From Trichlorobacter thiogenes (lineage in GTDB: Bacteria; Desulfobacterota; Desulfuromonadia; Geobacterales; Pseudopelobacteraceae), in the NCBI RefSeq assembly GCF_900167465.1, contig NZ_FUWR01000018.1, forward strand, positions 1 to 60,589: DNA of 60,589 nt. The letters are read 5' to 3'. The notes below the pieces were generated by a model that was not told where the DNA came from, searched no databases, and saw only the letters and a program-made list of their open reading frames with translations. Positions 9,591 through 17,937 of the stretch are shown one piece after another; the stretch's first letter is position 1, and the number at the start of each line of letters is the position of its first letter. Position numbers and translations under genes: made by a program.

Positions 9591-10350
9591 ACAGAGCCAA
9601 TTCTGTCAGTAGACGGGTGCCATGCTGACGGCCAGTGGCAGGCTGTATGATCTGTCCATCAAGATCCAGCCCCACCGGCTGCTCCATGACCCGATGTTTG
9701 ATAAGCCAGGCAGCATATGACAGCTTTTCCTCAACCCCTGTTCCAGGAAGACGGTCAAACCTGATCACCAGAGGAGGTACTGATTGATTGCCGAACTCTT
9801 TAACCAGCAGATCATCGCCACGGGCTGATAACTTCCAGTGAATCGAGCGTAACGGTTCTGCACCGGAATACTCCCTGATCCGTTCCAGCTCACCATCCTG
9901 CCCCCGACCATGGTGAACTGTGGTGCCTGACTGCCGGGAATCCTCAGACGCCATGGCAGAAGCGATCGGAACAAGACGGGGATAGACGATACAAGGGGTG
10001 TCAAGCTGGAAACTCCAGTAGCGGGTGAAAAAGTTTACCGGAAAAGGAGAACTGACCCTGATCTGTCCGACAGGATGTCTGCCACGTTCAGGAAAGGTGA
10101 GAGTAAGGGTGGTTTCCAGGTTCTGTCCGCCTCCAATCAGCGGGATCAGGACCGTGCCATAGTCAGATGCTGCAAGCTGCAACAGGAAAGAGGGAATATG
10201 CTTTTTTTCATTGCACAGCAGCACCTTGAAGCGGGCCGGAGTTCCGGCAAACAGCTCTTCAGGAGGCAGCAGCACCGGAATAATCCCCTTGATATTGGTC
10301 ATACCAGCATAGCCGGTAACGGTCATAAACCCCAGCATACCTGCCACCAC
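9577..10350 (-). CDS. DUF58 protein
   Basis: The open frame from a GTG at 10350 gives 257 residues with the DUF58 signature GELERIREYSGAEPLRSIHWKLSARGDDLLVKEF. In-frame coding clearly continues upstream: the codons before the GTG read LRISKAGALYIV and then ILLGFSAVNTGNNLLFL, which is the normal first membrane segment of this family. No ATG, GTG or TTG lies in that stretch before it meets the MoxR stop codon at 10440-10442. The true start may be a rare codon (ATT or CTG near 10416-10423, after a GGAG) or coupled to MoxR termination. The VVAGMLGF helix would be truncated if the GTG is used. Confidence 0.8.
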   Translation of the reverse strand: MVAGMLGFMTVTGYAGMTNIKGIIPVLLPPEELFAGTPARFKVLLCNEKKHIPSFLLQLAASDYGTVLIPLIGGGQNLETTLTLTFPERGRHPVGQIRVSSPFPVNFFTRYWSFQLDTPCIVYPRLVPIASAMASEDSRQSGTTVHHGRGQDGELERIREYSGAEPLRSIHWKLSARGDDLLVKEFGNQSVPPLVIRFDRLPGTGVEEKLSYAAWLIKHRVMEQPVGLDLDGQIIQPATGRQHGTRLLTELALYGQQ

Positions 10351-10439
10351 CAGAAACAGCAGGTTATTGCCGGTGTTTACCGCAGAAAAGCCAAGCAGGA
10401 TGGTAATGACAATATACAGGGCTCCAGCCTTGCTGATCC

Positions 10440-11411
10440 TTAAACCAAAGGAAGTGGTATGCTGCTGATGATCTCCCGTAGCAGTTCTCCTCTGTTAGTA
10501 GCCTGCCCTGCCCGTGTCACCAATCGGTGGGCACAGACCGCGCTGGCAATCCCTTTTACATCATCAGGCGCAACATAGCTGCGACCTGCCAGAAATGCCG
10601 CTGCACGGGCTGCCTGGGCCAGACTTATGGCCGCCCTGGTGGAAAGCCCGATCTGGACCAACGGATGGGTACGGGTGGCCTTGACCAGGGCATGGATATA
10701 CCCGACAACTTTGTCAGACAGATAGATCTCCTGTGAGACAGCCCGGCGGGCAGCCAGAATCTCGTTGACTGACACCAACGGTGTAATGCCGGCGATCTGT
10801 TCCCTGATCCCGCCGCTTGAGATAATCGAACGTTCCAGCGCCTCAGGCGGATAGCCGATGCCAGTGCAGATCAGAAAACGGTCAAGCTGCGATTCCGGCA
10901 GTAGAAAGGTGCCGCTCTGGTCAGAAGGGTTCTGGGTGGCAAAGACCATAAATGGGTCAGGCAGCTGATGGGTGGTGCCTTCAACCGTTACCCGGCGTTC
11001 CTCCATCGCCTCCAGCATAGCGCTCTGGGTACGGGGCATAGCCCGGTTGATCTCATCCAGCAACACAATATTGTTAAAAATCGGGCCAGGAATAAAGCTG
11101 AAATGCCCATCCCCCCGATTAAATACCGACAACCCGGTAATGTCAGTGGGCAGCAGATCACTGGTACATTGCACCCTGCCAAAGGATAGGCCGGTGGCCC
11201 CGGCAAGGGCGAGGGCAATGGTTGTCTTTCCCAGGCCAGGCAGATCCTCAATCAGGATATGGCCACCGGAAAGCATGGCGATCACCGCCAGACGAACCAC
11301 CTCGTCTTTTCCCTGAAGATGATCGGTACACAACGTATCAACCAGCAGAGAAATTGGCTTAACAGCATGAGAAATATCCACAGCAACCTCAATTTTCTGA
11401 ACGGATCCCAA
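10440..11411 (-). CDS. MoxR-family AAA+ ATPase
   Basis: The 323-residue protein has Walker A (LPGLGKTTIAL), Walker B with the MoxR signature (VLLDEINRAMPRTQSAMLEAMEE) and sensor regions of a standard MoxR protein. MoxR ATPases act as chaperones together with DUF58 and transglutaminase-like partners, which follow directly here. The first start is a TTG at 11411 with no clear ribosome binding site. A GTG at 11381, preceded by TTGAGG 5 nt upstream, gives MDISHAVKPISLLV and may be the real start (313 residues). Confidence 0.88.
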   Translation of the reverse strand: MGSVQKIEVAVDISHAVKPISLLVDTLCTDHLQGKDEVVRLAVIAMLSGGHILIEDLPGLGKTTIALALAGATGLSFGRVQCTSDLLPTDITGLSVFNRGDGHFSFIPGPIFNNIVLLDEINRAMPRTQSAMLEAMEERRVTVEGTTHQLPDPFMVFATQNPSDQSGTFLLPESQLDRFLICTGIGYPPEALERSIISSGGIREQIAGITPLVSVNEILAARRAVSQEIYLSDKVVGYIHALVKATRTHPLVQIGLSTRAAISLAQAARAAAFLAGRSYVAPDDVKGIASAVCAHRLVTRAGQATNRGELLREIISSIPLPLV

Positions 11412-11450
11412 TGTATAACCAGCAGGGTGCTACAGTGTACCTCAAACAAA

Positions 11451-11485
11451 AACAGGGACTCAACCAATTTGGCTAAGTCCCTGTT
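11451..11485 (-). terminator. Rho-independent terminator after tRNA-Pro
   Basis: A 10-bp perfect stem (AACAGGGACT / AGTCCCTGTT) with a 15-nt loop lies 6 nt past the tRNA 3' end. On the minus strand it is followed by TTTTTGTTTG. T-runs on both strands make it possibly bidirectional. Confidence 0.8.
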
Positions 11486-11490
11486 TTTTA

Positions 11491-11567
11491 TGGTCGGTGC
11501 GAAAGGATTCGAACCTTCGACCCCTAGACCCCCAGTCTAGTGCGCTACCAGGCTGCGCTACGCACCG
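11491..11567 (-). tRNA. tRNA-Pro (anticodon GGG)
   Basis: The minus strand folds as a 77-nt tRNA with encoded CCA. The acceptor stem CGGTGCG pairs with CGCACCG, the T loop is TTCGAAT, and the anticodon stem CTAGA/TCTAG closes the 7-nt loop CTGGGGG, so the anticodon is GGG. The discriminator base is A, as expected for tRNA-Pro. Confidence 0.95.
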
Positions 11568-11676
11568 AAATCATAGTTTGATTTCGTATGTACATCCAAC
11601 CAGACTCTTCAAAAGCGTGCGAAGAGTTTTTCTATCTAGCACAAGAGCCTAGCAGCCGTCAATCTATTATCAGTTG

Positions 11677-12798
11677 CTACTCATCAATCACAGGCGATTG
11701 CAACTCTCCTTCAAGCCATGCTTGTTTAAAGATCTCAACCAGCTGCGGGTCAAACTGTTGTCCAGCACAGCGCTCAAGCTCAGCAAAAGCAGCCTCAAAA
11801 CCAAGTGCCTTGCGGTAGGGACGATCTGAGGTCATGGCATCAAAGGCATCAGCCACGGCAATGATTCTGGCGTGCAACGGGATATCCTCTGCTTGTCGCT
11901 TATGGGGATATCCATTCCCATCGTACTGTTCATGGTGGTACAAAACACCCGGCACCACCCGTGTTAACTGGGGCAAATGCTCAATAATATCAACTCCTGC
12001 TTCAGGGTGGCGACACATCTCACGAAACTCTTCTTCATTTAAGCGCCCTGGTTTACGCAAGACCTGATCAGAGACACCTATTTTACCGATGTCATGCATA
12101 ATGGCAGCCAACCGCAAAGTGTCGATTTCATCCTGTGGCAAGCCAAGATGGCTGGCAATCAGAACTGAATATTCATGTACCCGCCGGGTATGACCGCCGG
12201 TGTAGGGGTCTCGCTGTTCCAACGCCTCTGCCAGGGCGGTGGTAACCCCCAGCAACGTCAGGCGCATTTCCTGATACATGGAGGCATTTTCAATGGCAAT
12301 GGCCACCTGATCAGCCAGCGCCTGCACCAGCTCAAGATCATCATCAGTAAATTCACCGGTCAGCTTATTTAAGACCTGTAGCACGCCCCACACTTTTTCC
12401 TTGGTTGCCACCGGTGCCACAATCATATTTCTGGTTTCATAGCCGGTAAAACGATCAACATCTGCTGCAAAACGATGATCCGACTTCACATCATCCACAA
12501 TCACCGCACCGCCTTTACGGGCAACCCAACCGGCAATCCCCTCCCCTGGCCTTAACCGGACCTCTTTCAGACACTGCCCCTTCACACCGCTTGCTGCCTC
12601 AAAATACAGTTCACCGGTTTCACCATCCAACAACAGTAAACTTGCAGCATCAGCACCCACACAGCGCGGTACCGCCTCAACAGCCAGACGCCGAACTTCA
12701 GCAGGGTCAAGTGAGGAGTTAACCAAAGAAGCAAGCTCCATGAGCGAGCGCAGGGAGGTAACGGTTAATGATTCTGGTTTTTGACTGATTGGAGCCAT
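11677..12798 (-). CDS. GAF domain plus HD-GYP phosphodiesterase
   Basis: I place the start at the ATG at 12798 (MAPISQKPESL, 373 residues); the frame is open to 12900 but the added residues look non-coding and the added ATGs lack binding sites. Residues about 20-165 form a GAF domain (ADAASLLLLDGETGELYFEAASG, WGVLQVLNK) and residues about 180-370 an HD-GYP domain with intact motifs HDIGKIG and HHEQYDGNGYP followed by ADAFDAMTSDRPYR. It probably hydrolyses a cyclic dinucleotide (c-di-GMP or cGAMP) in response to a ligand bound to the GAF domain. It is transcribed divergently from mazG. Confidence 0.88.
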   Translation of the reverse strand: MAPISQKPESLTVTSLRSLMELASLVNSSLDPAEVRRLAVEAVPRCVGADAASLLLLDGETGELYFEAASGVKGQCLKEVRLRPGEGIAGWVARKGGAVIVDDVKSDHRFAADVDRFTGYETRNMIVAPVATKEKVWGVLQVLNKLTGEFTDDDLELVQALADQVAIAIENASMYQEMRLTLLGVTTALAEALEQRDPYTGGHTRRVHEYSVLIASHLGLPQDEIDTLRLAAIMHDIGKIGVSDQVLRKPGRLNEEEFREMCRHPEAGVDIIEHLPQLTRVVPGVLYHHEQYDGNGYPHKRQAEDIPLHARIIAVADAFDAMTSDRPYRKALGFEAAFAELERCAGQQFDPQLVEIFKQAWLEGELQSPVIDE

Positions 12799-12900
12799 GG
12801 ACCTGTACCTTTTAAAATCAACCATGATAGTGTACGTATTCATTTCTACCATTATCACCCAACCTGTCAAGCTGAGAACAGGGAACAGGAGCTTATACAA

Positions 12901-13692
12901 ATGACTACAGACTCAGAGCATTTCCAGCAGATCATGACCATTATGCGGCGCCTACGCGCCCCGGGCGGATGTCCGTGGGATGCGGAACAAACCCATGAAA
13001 GCCTGAAGCGCTACCTGCTGGAGGAATCCTATGAGGTATTGGAGGCGATTGACAACGGGTCTGATGAGCTGTTGAAGGAAGAACTGGGAGACCTGTTGCT
13101 GCAACCGGTCTTCCATGCTGCCATTGCAGAAGAGCGTGGTGCCTTTACCATGGACGACGTATTGGCAACCCTGGCTGACAAGCTGATCCGGCGACACCCA
13201 CACGTCTTTGGTGATCAGGAGATTAAAGACAGTGAAGCCCAGATCGCAAACTGGGAAAAGATCAAAAAAGAGGAAAAAGGTGATGAGCGCCGCTCAGCCC
13301 TGTCCGGTATCCCCCCGCATCTGCCAGCGCTTATGAAGGCCCATAAAATATCTGAAAAGGCATCCAGGGTTGGTTTTGACTGGGAACATGTGGATCAGGT
13401 GATGGCCAAGGTCATTGAAGAACTGCACGAATTTGAAGAGGCCATGGAACAGGGACGTCAGGACCGTATGGAAGCCGAGCTTGGCGACCTGTTGTTTGCC
13501 ATTGTCAACCTGGGACGCTTCCTTTCGCTGGACCCGGAAGAAGCGCTTCGCAAGACCATTGCACGCTTCCAGAACCGGTTCAGCCATATTGAAGATCGCC
13601 TGCATGCCACCGGACGGCACCTTCAGGATGCAAGCCTGGATGAGATGGAAGCGTTATGGATTGAGGCAAAAACAAGGGAGAATGCACAGTAA
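12901..13692 (+). CDS. mazG: Nucleoside triphosphate pyrophosphohydrolase MazG
   Basis: The ATG at 12901 has an AGGAG site 8 nt upstream and begins MTTDSEHFQQIMTIMRRLRAPGGCPWDAEQTH, the usual MazG N-terminus; the longer open frame from 12781 is rejected. The 263 residues contain two MazG domains with EExxE-type metal-binding helices (EELGDLLLQPVFH and ELGDLLFAIVNLGRF). MazG hydrolyses nucleoside triphosphates to monophosphates and pyrophosphate, cleansing the pool and affecting ppGpp levels. Confidence 0.93.
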   Translation: MTTDSEHFQQIMTIMRRLRAPGGCPWDAEQTHESLKRYLLEESYEVLEAIDNGSDELLKEELGDLLLQPVFHAAIAEERGAFTMDDVLATLADKLIRRHPHVFGDQEIKDSEAQIANWEKIKKEEKGDERRSALSGIPPHLPALMKAHKISEKASRVGFDWEHVDQVMAKVIEELHEFEEAMEQGRQDRMEAELGDLLFAIVNLGRFLSLDPEEALRKTIARFQNRFSHIEDRLHATGRHLQDASLDEMEALWIEAKTRENAQ

Positions 13693-13741
13693 ACTACTGG
13701 TGATAACCGACCGTATGGAAGGATTTCAGCAGCTTGAATCC

Positions 13742-13799
13742 TTATCCGAATCCTTATCAACACAATCTGTGGATAAACTGTGGATAGTGCTGTTGATGA
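13742..13799. promoter_or_regulatory. Cluster of DnaA-box-like sequences
   Basis: Between the convergent mazG and ogt genes, 58 bp contain TTATCCGAA (13742), TTATCAACA (13754), a perfect inverted TGTGGATAA (13768), TGTGGATAG (13779) and TGTTGATGA (13791). The first two lie on the plus strand and the others on the minus strand, compared with the DnaA box TTATCCACA. An AT-rich stretch follows (about 13800-13985). The cluster could be a DnaA-titrating or replication-related site. The rest of the 13693-13986 gap holds no gene I can see. Confidence 0.45.
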
Positions 13800-13986
13800 C
13801 ACATAAAAGTAATATTCTTACAAGCGATTTTTGCCAAATGCCTATTTTTTGATCATTATGTTTACAATGTATTTTCAATAACTTAACTTATTTTGCGAGT
13901 CAGACTGTCGATATCTCAACGTTTTTTGGTGTCAAGAGAAATAAAACATTTTTTTCTAAAAAATTGCTGTTTATAACTGTCAAAAA

Positions 13987-14493
13987 TCAGACTTTTTTGA
14001 ATGCCCTAAAATCAGCACCTTCCAGAGTTAATAAGTTTTCTTTCATCAAAATTCCACCTGCCCCGCTGAATCCGGTCAAGGCTCCATTTGATGCCAACAC
14101 CCGATGGCAGGGAATAATGATCGGTATTGGATTGGCACCCAAGGCACCACCAACTGCGCGGGCTGCTTTGGGTGATCCTGCCTTTTTTGCAAGCTCTCCA
14201 TAGGTGGTATAACTGCCGTAGGGAATCTGCATGGTCAATTGCAGCACTTGCTGTCTAAATGACGTAAGCAGTGAAATATCAACAGGCAGATCAAACTGTT
14301 GCAAACAGCCCTGAAAGTACTGCTCCAACTGATTAGCCGCCTTTCTGGCAAGTTCAGACTCACCGGAGGCTATCTTGTCAATGTCAGACAGATCATCACC
14401 CGGCAACCAGACACGGCAAACGCCCCGTTCAGTTACAGCCACTGCACCAGGTCCCAGATTTGTAACATAGCGCACAACACAGCAGACAGGCAT
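13987..14493 (-). CDS. ogt: Methylated-DNA--protein-cysteine methyltransferase
   Basis: The 168-residue protein carries the active-site motif IPCHRVLASNGALTGFSGAGG, with Cys as the methyl acceptor, and the preceding DNA-binding helix region YGELAKKAGSPKAARAVGGALGANP. It repairs O6-alkylguanine in a suicide reaction. Length and the presence of an N-terminal degenerate domain fit the Ogt group. The start ATG at 14493 lies just 6 nt past the end of murJ, so it is probably expressed with the upstream murJ gene. Confidence 0.93.
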   Translation of the reverse strand: MPVCCVVRYVTNLGPGAVAVTERGVCRVWLPGDDLSDIDKIASGESELARKAANQLEQYFQGCLQQFDLPVDISLLTSFRQQVLQLTMQIPYGSYTTYGELAKKAGSPKAARAVGGALGANPIPIIIPCHRVLASNGALTGFSGAGGILMKENLLTLEGADFRAFKKV

Positions 14494-14499
14494 GACAAG

Positions 14500-16065
14500 C
14501 TACCTCCGCAGCTTTTTTTTCACCAACCCCAGAAATTCGCTGGCCTCTTCTGAACGAAACAGCCGGCTGAATAGACCGTATGTCAGCAATGCAGACAGCA
14601 CCACACCGCTTAATCCAGCCGCTTTAAGCAGCTTCTGGCCAGGTAGGGACCAGTTTATGAGACCTGCCATCCACCAGGCAACCAGTCCCATTGGCAGTGA
14701 GGCGGCGGTTGCTGACAGGGCAGTACGCAGCATCCTTCTACCTCCCAGCAAGCCGGTCTTGCGACGCAGCAGCCAGAACAGAAGCAGCATATTACCCAAA
14801 GCAGACAAAGAGGAAGCCAGGGCCAGACCACCATGCTTAAGCGGCCCCATCAGCCAGAGACTGAAACCAAGATTCAACACAAAAGAGATAAAGGCGGTAA
14901 TAACTGGCGTTTTGGTATCTTTCAGGGCATAGAAAGCAGGAGCCAGTACCCGCACCAGAGCGACACAGGAAAGTCCAACCGAGTAATAGACCAACGCCCG
15001 CGCCGATTGTTGCGCCATGGTGTAGTCAAATTTTCCTCCCATGAACAACAGGGTCATGAGCGGTTCTGCACAGACCATAAGCCCAACCAGGGCCGGGATG
15101 GTCACAAACAGGGTCAGCCGCACCCCGTAATTGAGAGAATCCTTCATTGCCTCAAGATTACCCTCGGCTGCCTGACGGCTCATGGCAGGCAAAACCGCTT
15201 GGGCAACCGATACGGTGAAGACCCCCTGGGGAAATTCAAACAGGCGCTGGGCATAGTACAGGTAGGAGACAGATCCCTGCGGCAACAGGGATGCCAAGAT
15301 ATTTCCAACTGTAATATTAAGATAATAGACCCCAACCCCTAAGGTAGCAGGTACCATCAGCAGGGCTATCTTCCTGACTTTTGGGTCGTTAAATTCAAAT
15401 TGTGGGCGGATTGGAAACCCTTTGCTCCAGAGCACCGGCAGTTGCAACAGCAACTGGATCAGTCCGCCGATCAACACCCCCACTGCCAGGGCGGTAATCG
15501 GGTACTGGAAAAAGGGACGCAGCAGCAAGGCTGCCAAAATCATGGCGATATTCAGGAATACAGTGGAAATGGCCGGGGTAAAAAAATGGCGCACCGTATT
15601 AAGAATCCCCATACAGAGCGCCACCAGCGAGATAAAGAAAAGGTAGGGAAACATGACCCGGTTCAAGAGCACGGTCAGCTCAAACTTGCCCGGTACCGCC
15701 ATAAAACCAGGAAACATCAGCTTGATAATCAAAGGAGAAAACAGGATTCCCAACAGCGTAATCAATGAAACCACGATGGTCAGCAGGGTGAAGCAGAGAT
15801 TTGCCAGTTCCCGTGCCCTCTCCTCCCCCTCCTGCACCAATGTCTCGGAAAAAGTCGGCACAAAGGCAGCAGTCAACGCACCCTCAGCAAAAAATCTCCG
15901 CAGCATATTGGGGATCTGATAGGCAGCAAAAAAGGCGTCGGTTGCCATACCTGCGCCAAACAGCCGTGCCACCACCATATCCCGCACCATCCCCATAATG
16001 CGGGACAATATGGTAGCACTGCCCAATACACCGGCAGCCTTGAGGATGCCTTTCTTTTCAGACAT
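14500..16065 (-). CDS. murJ: Lipid II flippase MurJ (MviN)
   Basis: The 521-residue protein has about 14 membrane helices and the MVF-family features: SATILSRIMGMVRDMVVARLFGAG near the N-terminus, FFAEGALTAAFVPTFSE, and RVLAPAFYALKDTKTPV in the second half. It flips undecaprenyl-linked peptidoglycan precursor across the inner membrane. It lies 26 bp downstream of a lipoprotein gene and ends 6 bp before ogt. Confidence 0.95.
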   Translation of the reverse strand: MSEKKGILKAAGVLGSATILSRIMGMVRDMVVARLFGAGMATDAFFAAYQIPNMLRRFFAEGALTAAFVPTFSETLVQEGEERARELANLCFTLLTIVVSLITLLGILFSPLIIKLMFPGFMAVPGKFELTVLLNRVMFPYLFFISLVALCMGILNTVRHFFTPAISTVFLNIAMILAALLLRPFFQYPITALAVGVLIGGLIQLLLQLPVLWSKGFPIRPQFEFNDPKVRKIALLMVPATLGVGVYYLNITVGNILASLLPQGSVSYLYYAQRLFEFPQGVFTVSVAQAVLPAMSRQAAEGNLEAMKDSLNYGVRLTLFVTIPALVGLMVCAEPLMTLLFMGGKFDYTMAQQSARALVYYSVGLSCVALVRVLAPAFYALKDTKTPVITAFISFVLNLGFSLWLMGPLKHGGLALASSLSALGNMLLLFWLLRRKTGLLGGRRMLRTALSATAASLPMGLVAWWMAGLINWSLPGQKLLKAAGLSGVVLSALLTYGLFSRLFRSEEASEFLGLVKKKLRR

Positions 16066-16091
16066 ATCGTGTTATTCCTCTCAAAAACAAC

Positions 16092-16616
16092 TTAACGCCT
16101 GTTCTTCAGATCCAGCTCAAGGTCAAGTTTTTTTAACTTTTCAATATTCAAACGGAGTTCCTTGTTTTCCCGGCTGAGATAAAGATTAAGCTCCCGCACT
16201 GTCCTGGTTTCACGCTGTTTCTCAAATAGTTTTTGGGTTGACGAAAGATAACGGGTTAATGCTGCTGACTGGTGGGTCCAGATGCTGTCAGGATATTCTT
16301 TTGCCAACCTGGCCAACAGACTGTAGCCCTCCTGCCCCCCCTTTTCACCCCCGTCACGCAACTTCAGCAAGGCAAGCCTGAAAAGCGCATCATCCGTCAC
16401 CCCCGCAAGGCCGGGAGCCACAACGACCTGTTCCAACAGCTCCCGCGCCCCCTGTTCATTACCCTGACGCAGAAACTGCAGGGCAGTGGCAAACTGCCGC
16501 TCAAGGGAGGGCACAGGGGCGTCCGCATCGCTATGGTGACGGTTAAACAGCATACAACCACTACAAAGCTGCAAGACACAGAGTGCCAGCAACCACCTAT
16601 TCAAGAACAGTCTCAT
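16092..16616 (-). CDS. Small lipoprotein with TPR-like and coiled-coil regions
   Basis: The ATG at 16616 follows a GGGGAG site 7 nt upstream and begins MRLFLNRWLLALCVLQLCSGC, an N-terminal signal with a lipobox (LCSGC) that makes this a predicted lipoprotein (174 residues). Residues about 40-125 look like two helical repeats of the TPR type (ALQFLRQGNEQGARELLEQVV), and the C-terminus is a charged coiled coil (ENKELRLNIEKLKKLDLEL). The start overlaps the 3' end of the GGDEF gene by 20 bp, so the two are translationally coupled and the lipoprotein may work with that sensor. Exact role unknown. Confidence 0.7.
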   Translation of the reverse strand: MRLFLNRWLLALCVLQLCSGCMLFNRHHSDADAPVPSLERQFATALQFLRQGNEQGARELLEQVVVAPGLAGVTDDALFRLALLKLRDGGEKGGQEGYSLLARLAKEYPDSIWTHQSAALTRYLSSTQKLFEKQRETRTVRELNLYLSRENKELRLNIEKLKKLDLELDLKNRR

Positions 16617-17925
16617 CACCTGCTCCCCTTCTGACAATGCAGTAGTTACTGCCCGTCTCCTTTTTGACCTGATCCTTCAGTTGGGCAGCAGCTGTAGCAA
16701 TCTCGGCAGCACTGCCACAACTGCCGGGAGTGCAGACCAGCGCAGAGATTGAAATAGAAATCAAGGGAAAGACCCGCTGCACGCCGTAGCGATCAATCCC
16801 TTCAATGGCACCCTTAAGCCGGTCTTCTGCCGAATAAAAATCAGGTATCAGTGCATCAATGGCATGAATGATGGCTTGGCACGCAGCATCAGCCTTGCCG
16901 TCAGAGATGATGACCACAAAATCATCGCCGCCGATATGTCCCACAAATGCCTGGGGCTCTTGCAGTCCATGCACGGCATCGTAGATCACCCTGCCCGCTT
17001 CTCTGATCAGATCACTGGCCTTGATATACCCATAGCGGTCATTGTACGATTTGAAATTATCCAGATCCAGATAGCAGACTGCAAAAGGTGTCGTACCAGC
17101 CAGGCGCTGATGTATGGCCCGTTCAATGGCAATATTACCCGGCAAGCGGGTCAATGGGCTGGCATCCAGGCTGATCTGTTCCAGTTCCTTCAACCGCAGT
17201 GCCATACGACTGAAATCCTTGGCTAGCGTACCGATTTCATCCCCCGGCGGGATCTCCGGGTCGTAATCAAACTCTCCTTCAGCAATGCGATGGGTAGCCT
17301 TCTGCAGCTTGCCGATTGATCGTGCAAAGGAGTAAATCAGCAAGACAGCAATCAGCGATGAAAGTACCACACCGAATGATGCGAGAAAAATCGAACGGCT
17401 GACGGTCTTGGTTTCCTGTTCATCAGTTGTTTTAAGCTTGTACACCAGGCTTTCCTGTTGCTCGTCCCGGATCTCGGCAATGATTTTCTCAATACGCTCT
17501 GCCGATTGTTTCATCGCAGGGACAACCGCAGAATTACCTGCAAAGATTTTCTGGCTGGCCTGATGATAGGCCCGGTAGGAGCTCTCCAGCTCCCTCAGCT
17601 TGTTTCCCTGATAAATCTGTTTAAATGAAAACAACGTACTATTGAACTGCTGGACATTCCTATCAAAGACATCCCTGAAAACCTGTTCATTGAGAATCAG
17701 ATATTTGCCCAGTGCGCGTTCCTGGGCCAGAATTGCATCACGCAATCCTATGGTCATAGTGACCGCTTTCAGATCTTTACGGGCAAATTCCTCCTCCACG
17801 CGATGCATGGCATCAAGACCTGCCAAGGCATAGACAAGAGCAGCTGTCAGACAAACACCACTGACAGCAAAACTCAAAATCATTTTTTGAACCAAGGTCA
17901 AACGGAAGCGAAAGGACAGCATCAT
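16597..17925 (-). CDS. HAMP-GGDEF cyclic dinucleotide synthase, Hypr-like
   Basis: Two membrane helices (about residues 15-37 and 178-200) enclose a helical periplasmic sensor region; a HAMP domain (about 200-252) and a GGDEF domain (about 255-425) follow. The catalytic motif is GGDDF. In LDLDNFKSYNDRYGYIKASDLI the position normally held by the guanine-binding Asp of GDxxL is Ser. The same Asp-to-Ser change marks the Hypr GGDEF enzymes, first described in Geobacter (GSU1658), which make 3',3'-cGAMP as well as c-di-GMP. The product specificity here is inferred from that single position. The ATG at 17925 or the next codon follows AGGAG. The gene ends 12 bp from rmuC. Confidence 0.8.
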   Translation of the reverse strand: MMLSFRFRLTLVQKMILSFAVSGVCLTAALVYALAGLDAMHRVEEEFARKDLKAVTMTIGLRDAILAQERALGKYLILNEQVFRDVFDRNVQQFNSTLFSFKQIYQGNKLRELESSYRAYHQASQKIFAGNSAVVPAMKQSAERIEKIIAEIRDEQQESLVYKLKTTDEQETKTVSRSIFLASFGVVLSSLIAVLLIYSFARSIGKLQKATHRIAEGEFDYDPEIPPGDEIGTLAKDFSRMALRLKELEQISLDASPLTRLPGNIAIERAIHQRLAGTTPFAVCYLDLDNFKSYNDRYGYIKASDLIREAGRVIYDAVHGLQEPQAFVGHIGGDDFVVIISDGKADAACQAIIHAIDALIPDFYSAEDRLKGAIEGIDRYGVQRVFPLISISISALVCTPGSCGSAAEIATAAAQLKDQVKKETGSNYCIVRRGAGDETVLE

Positions 17926-17937
17926 GTTGTAGCTCCT

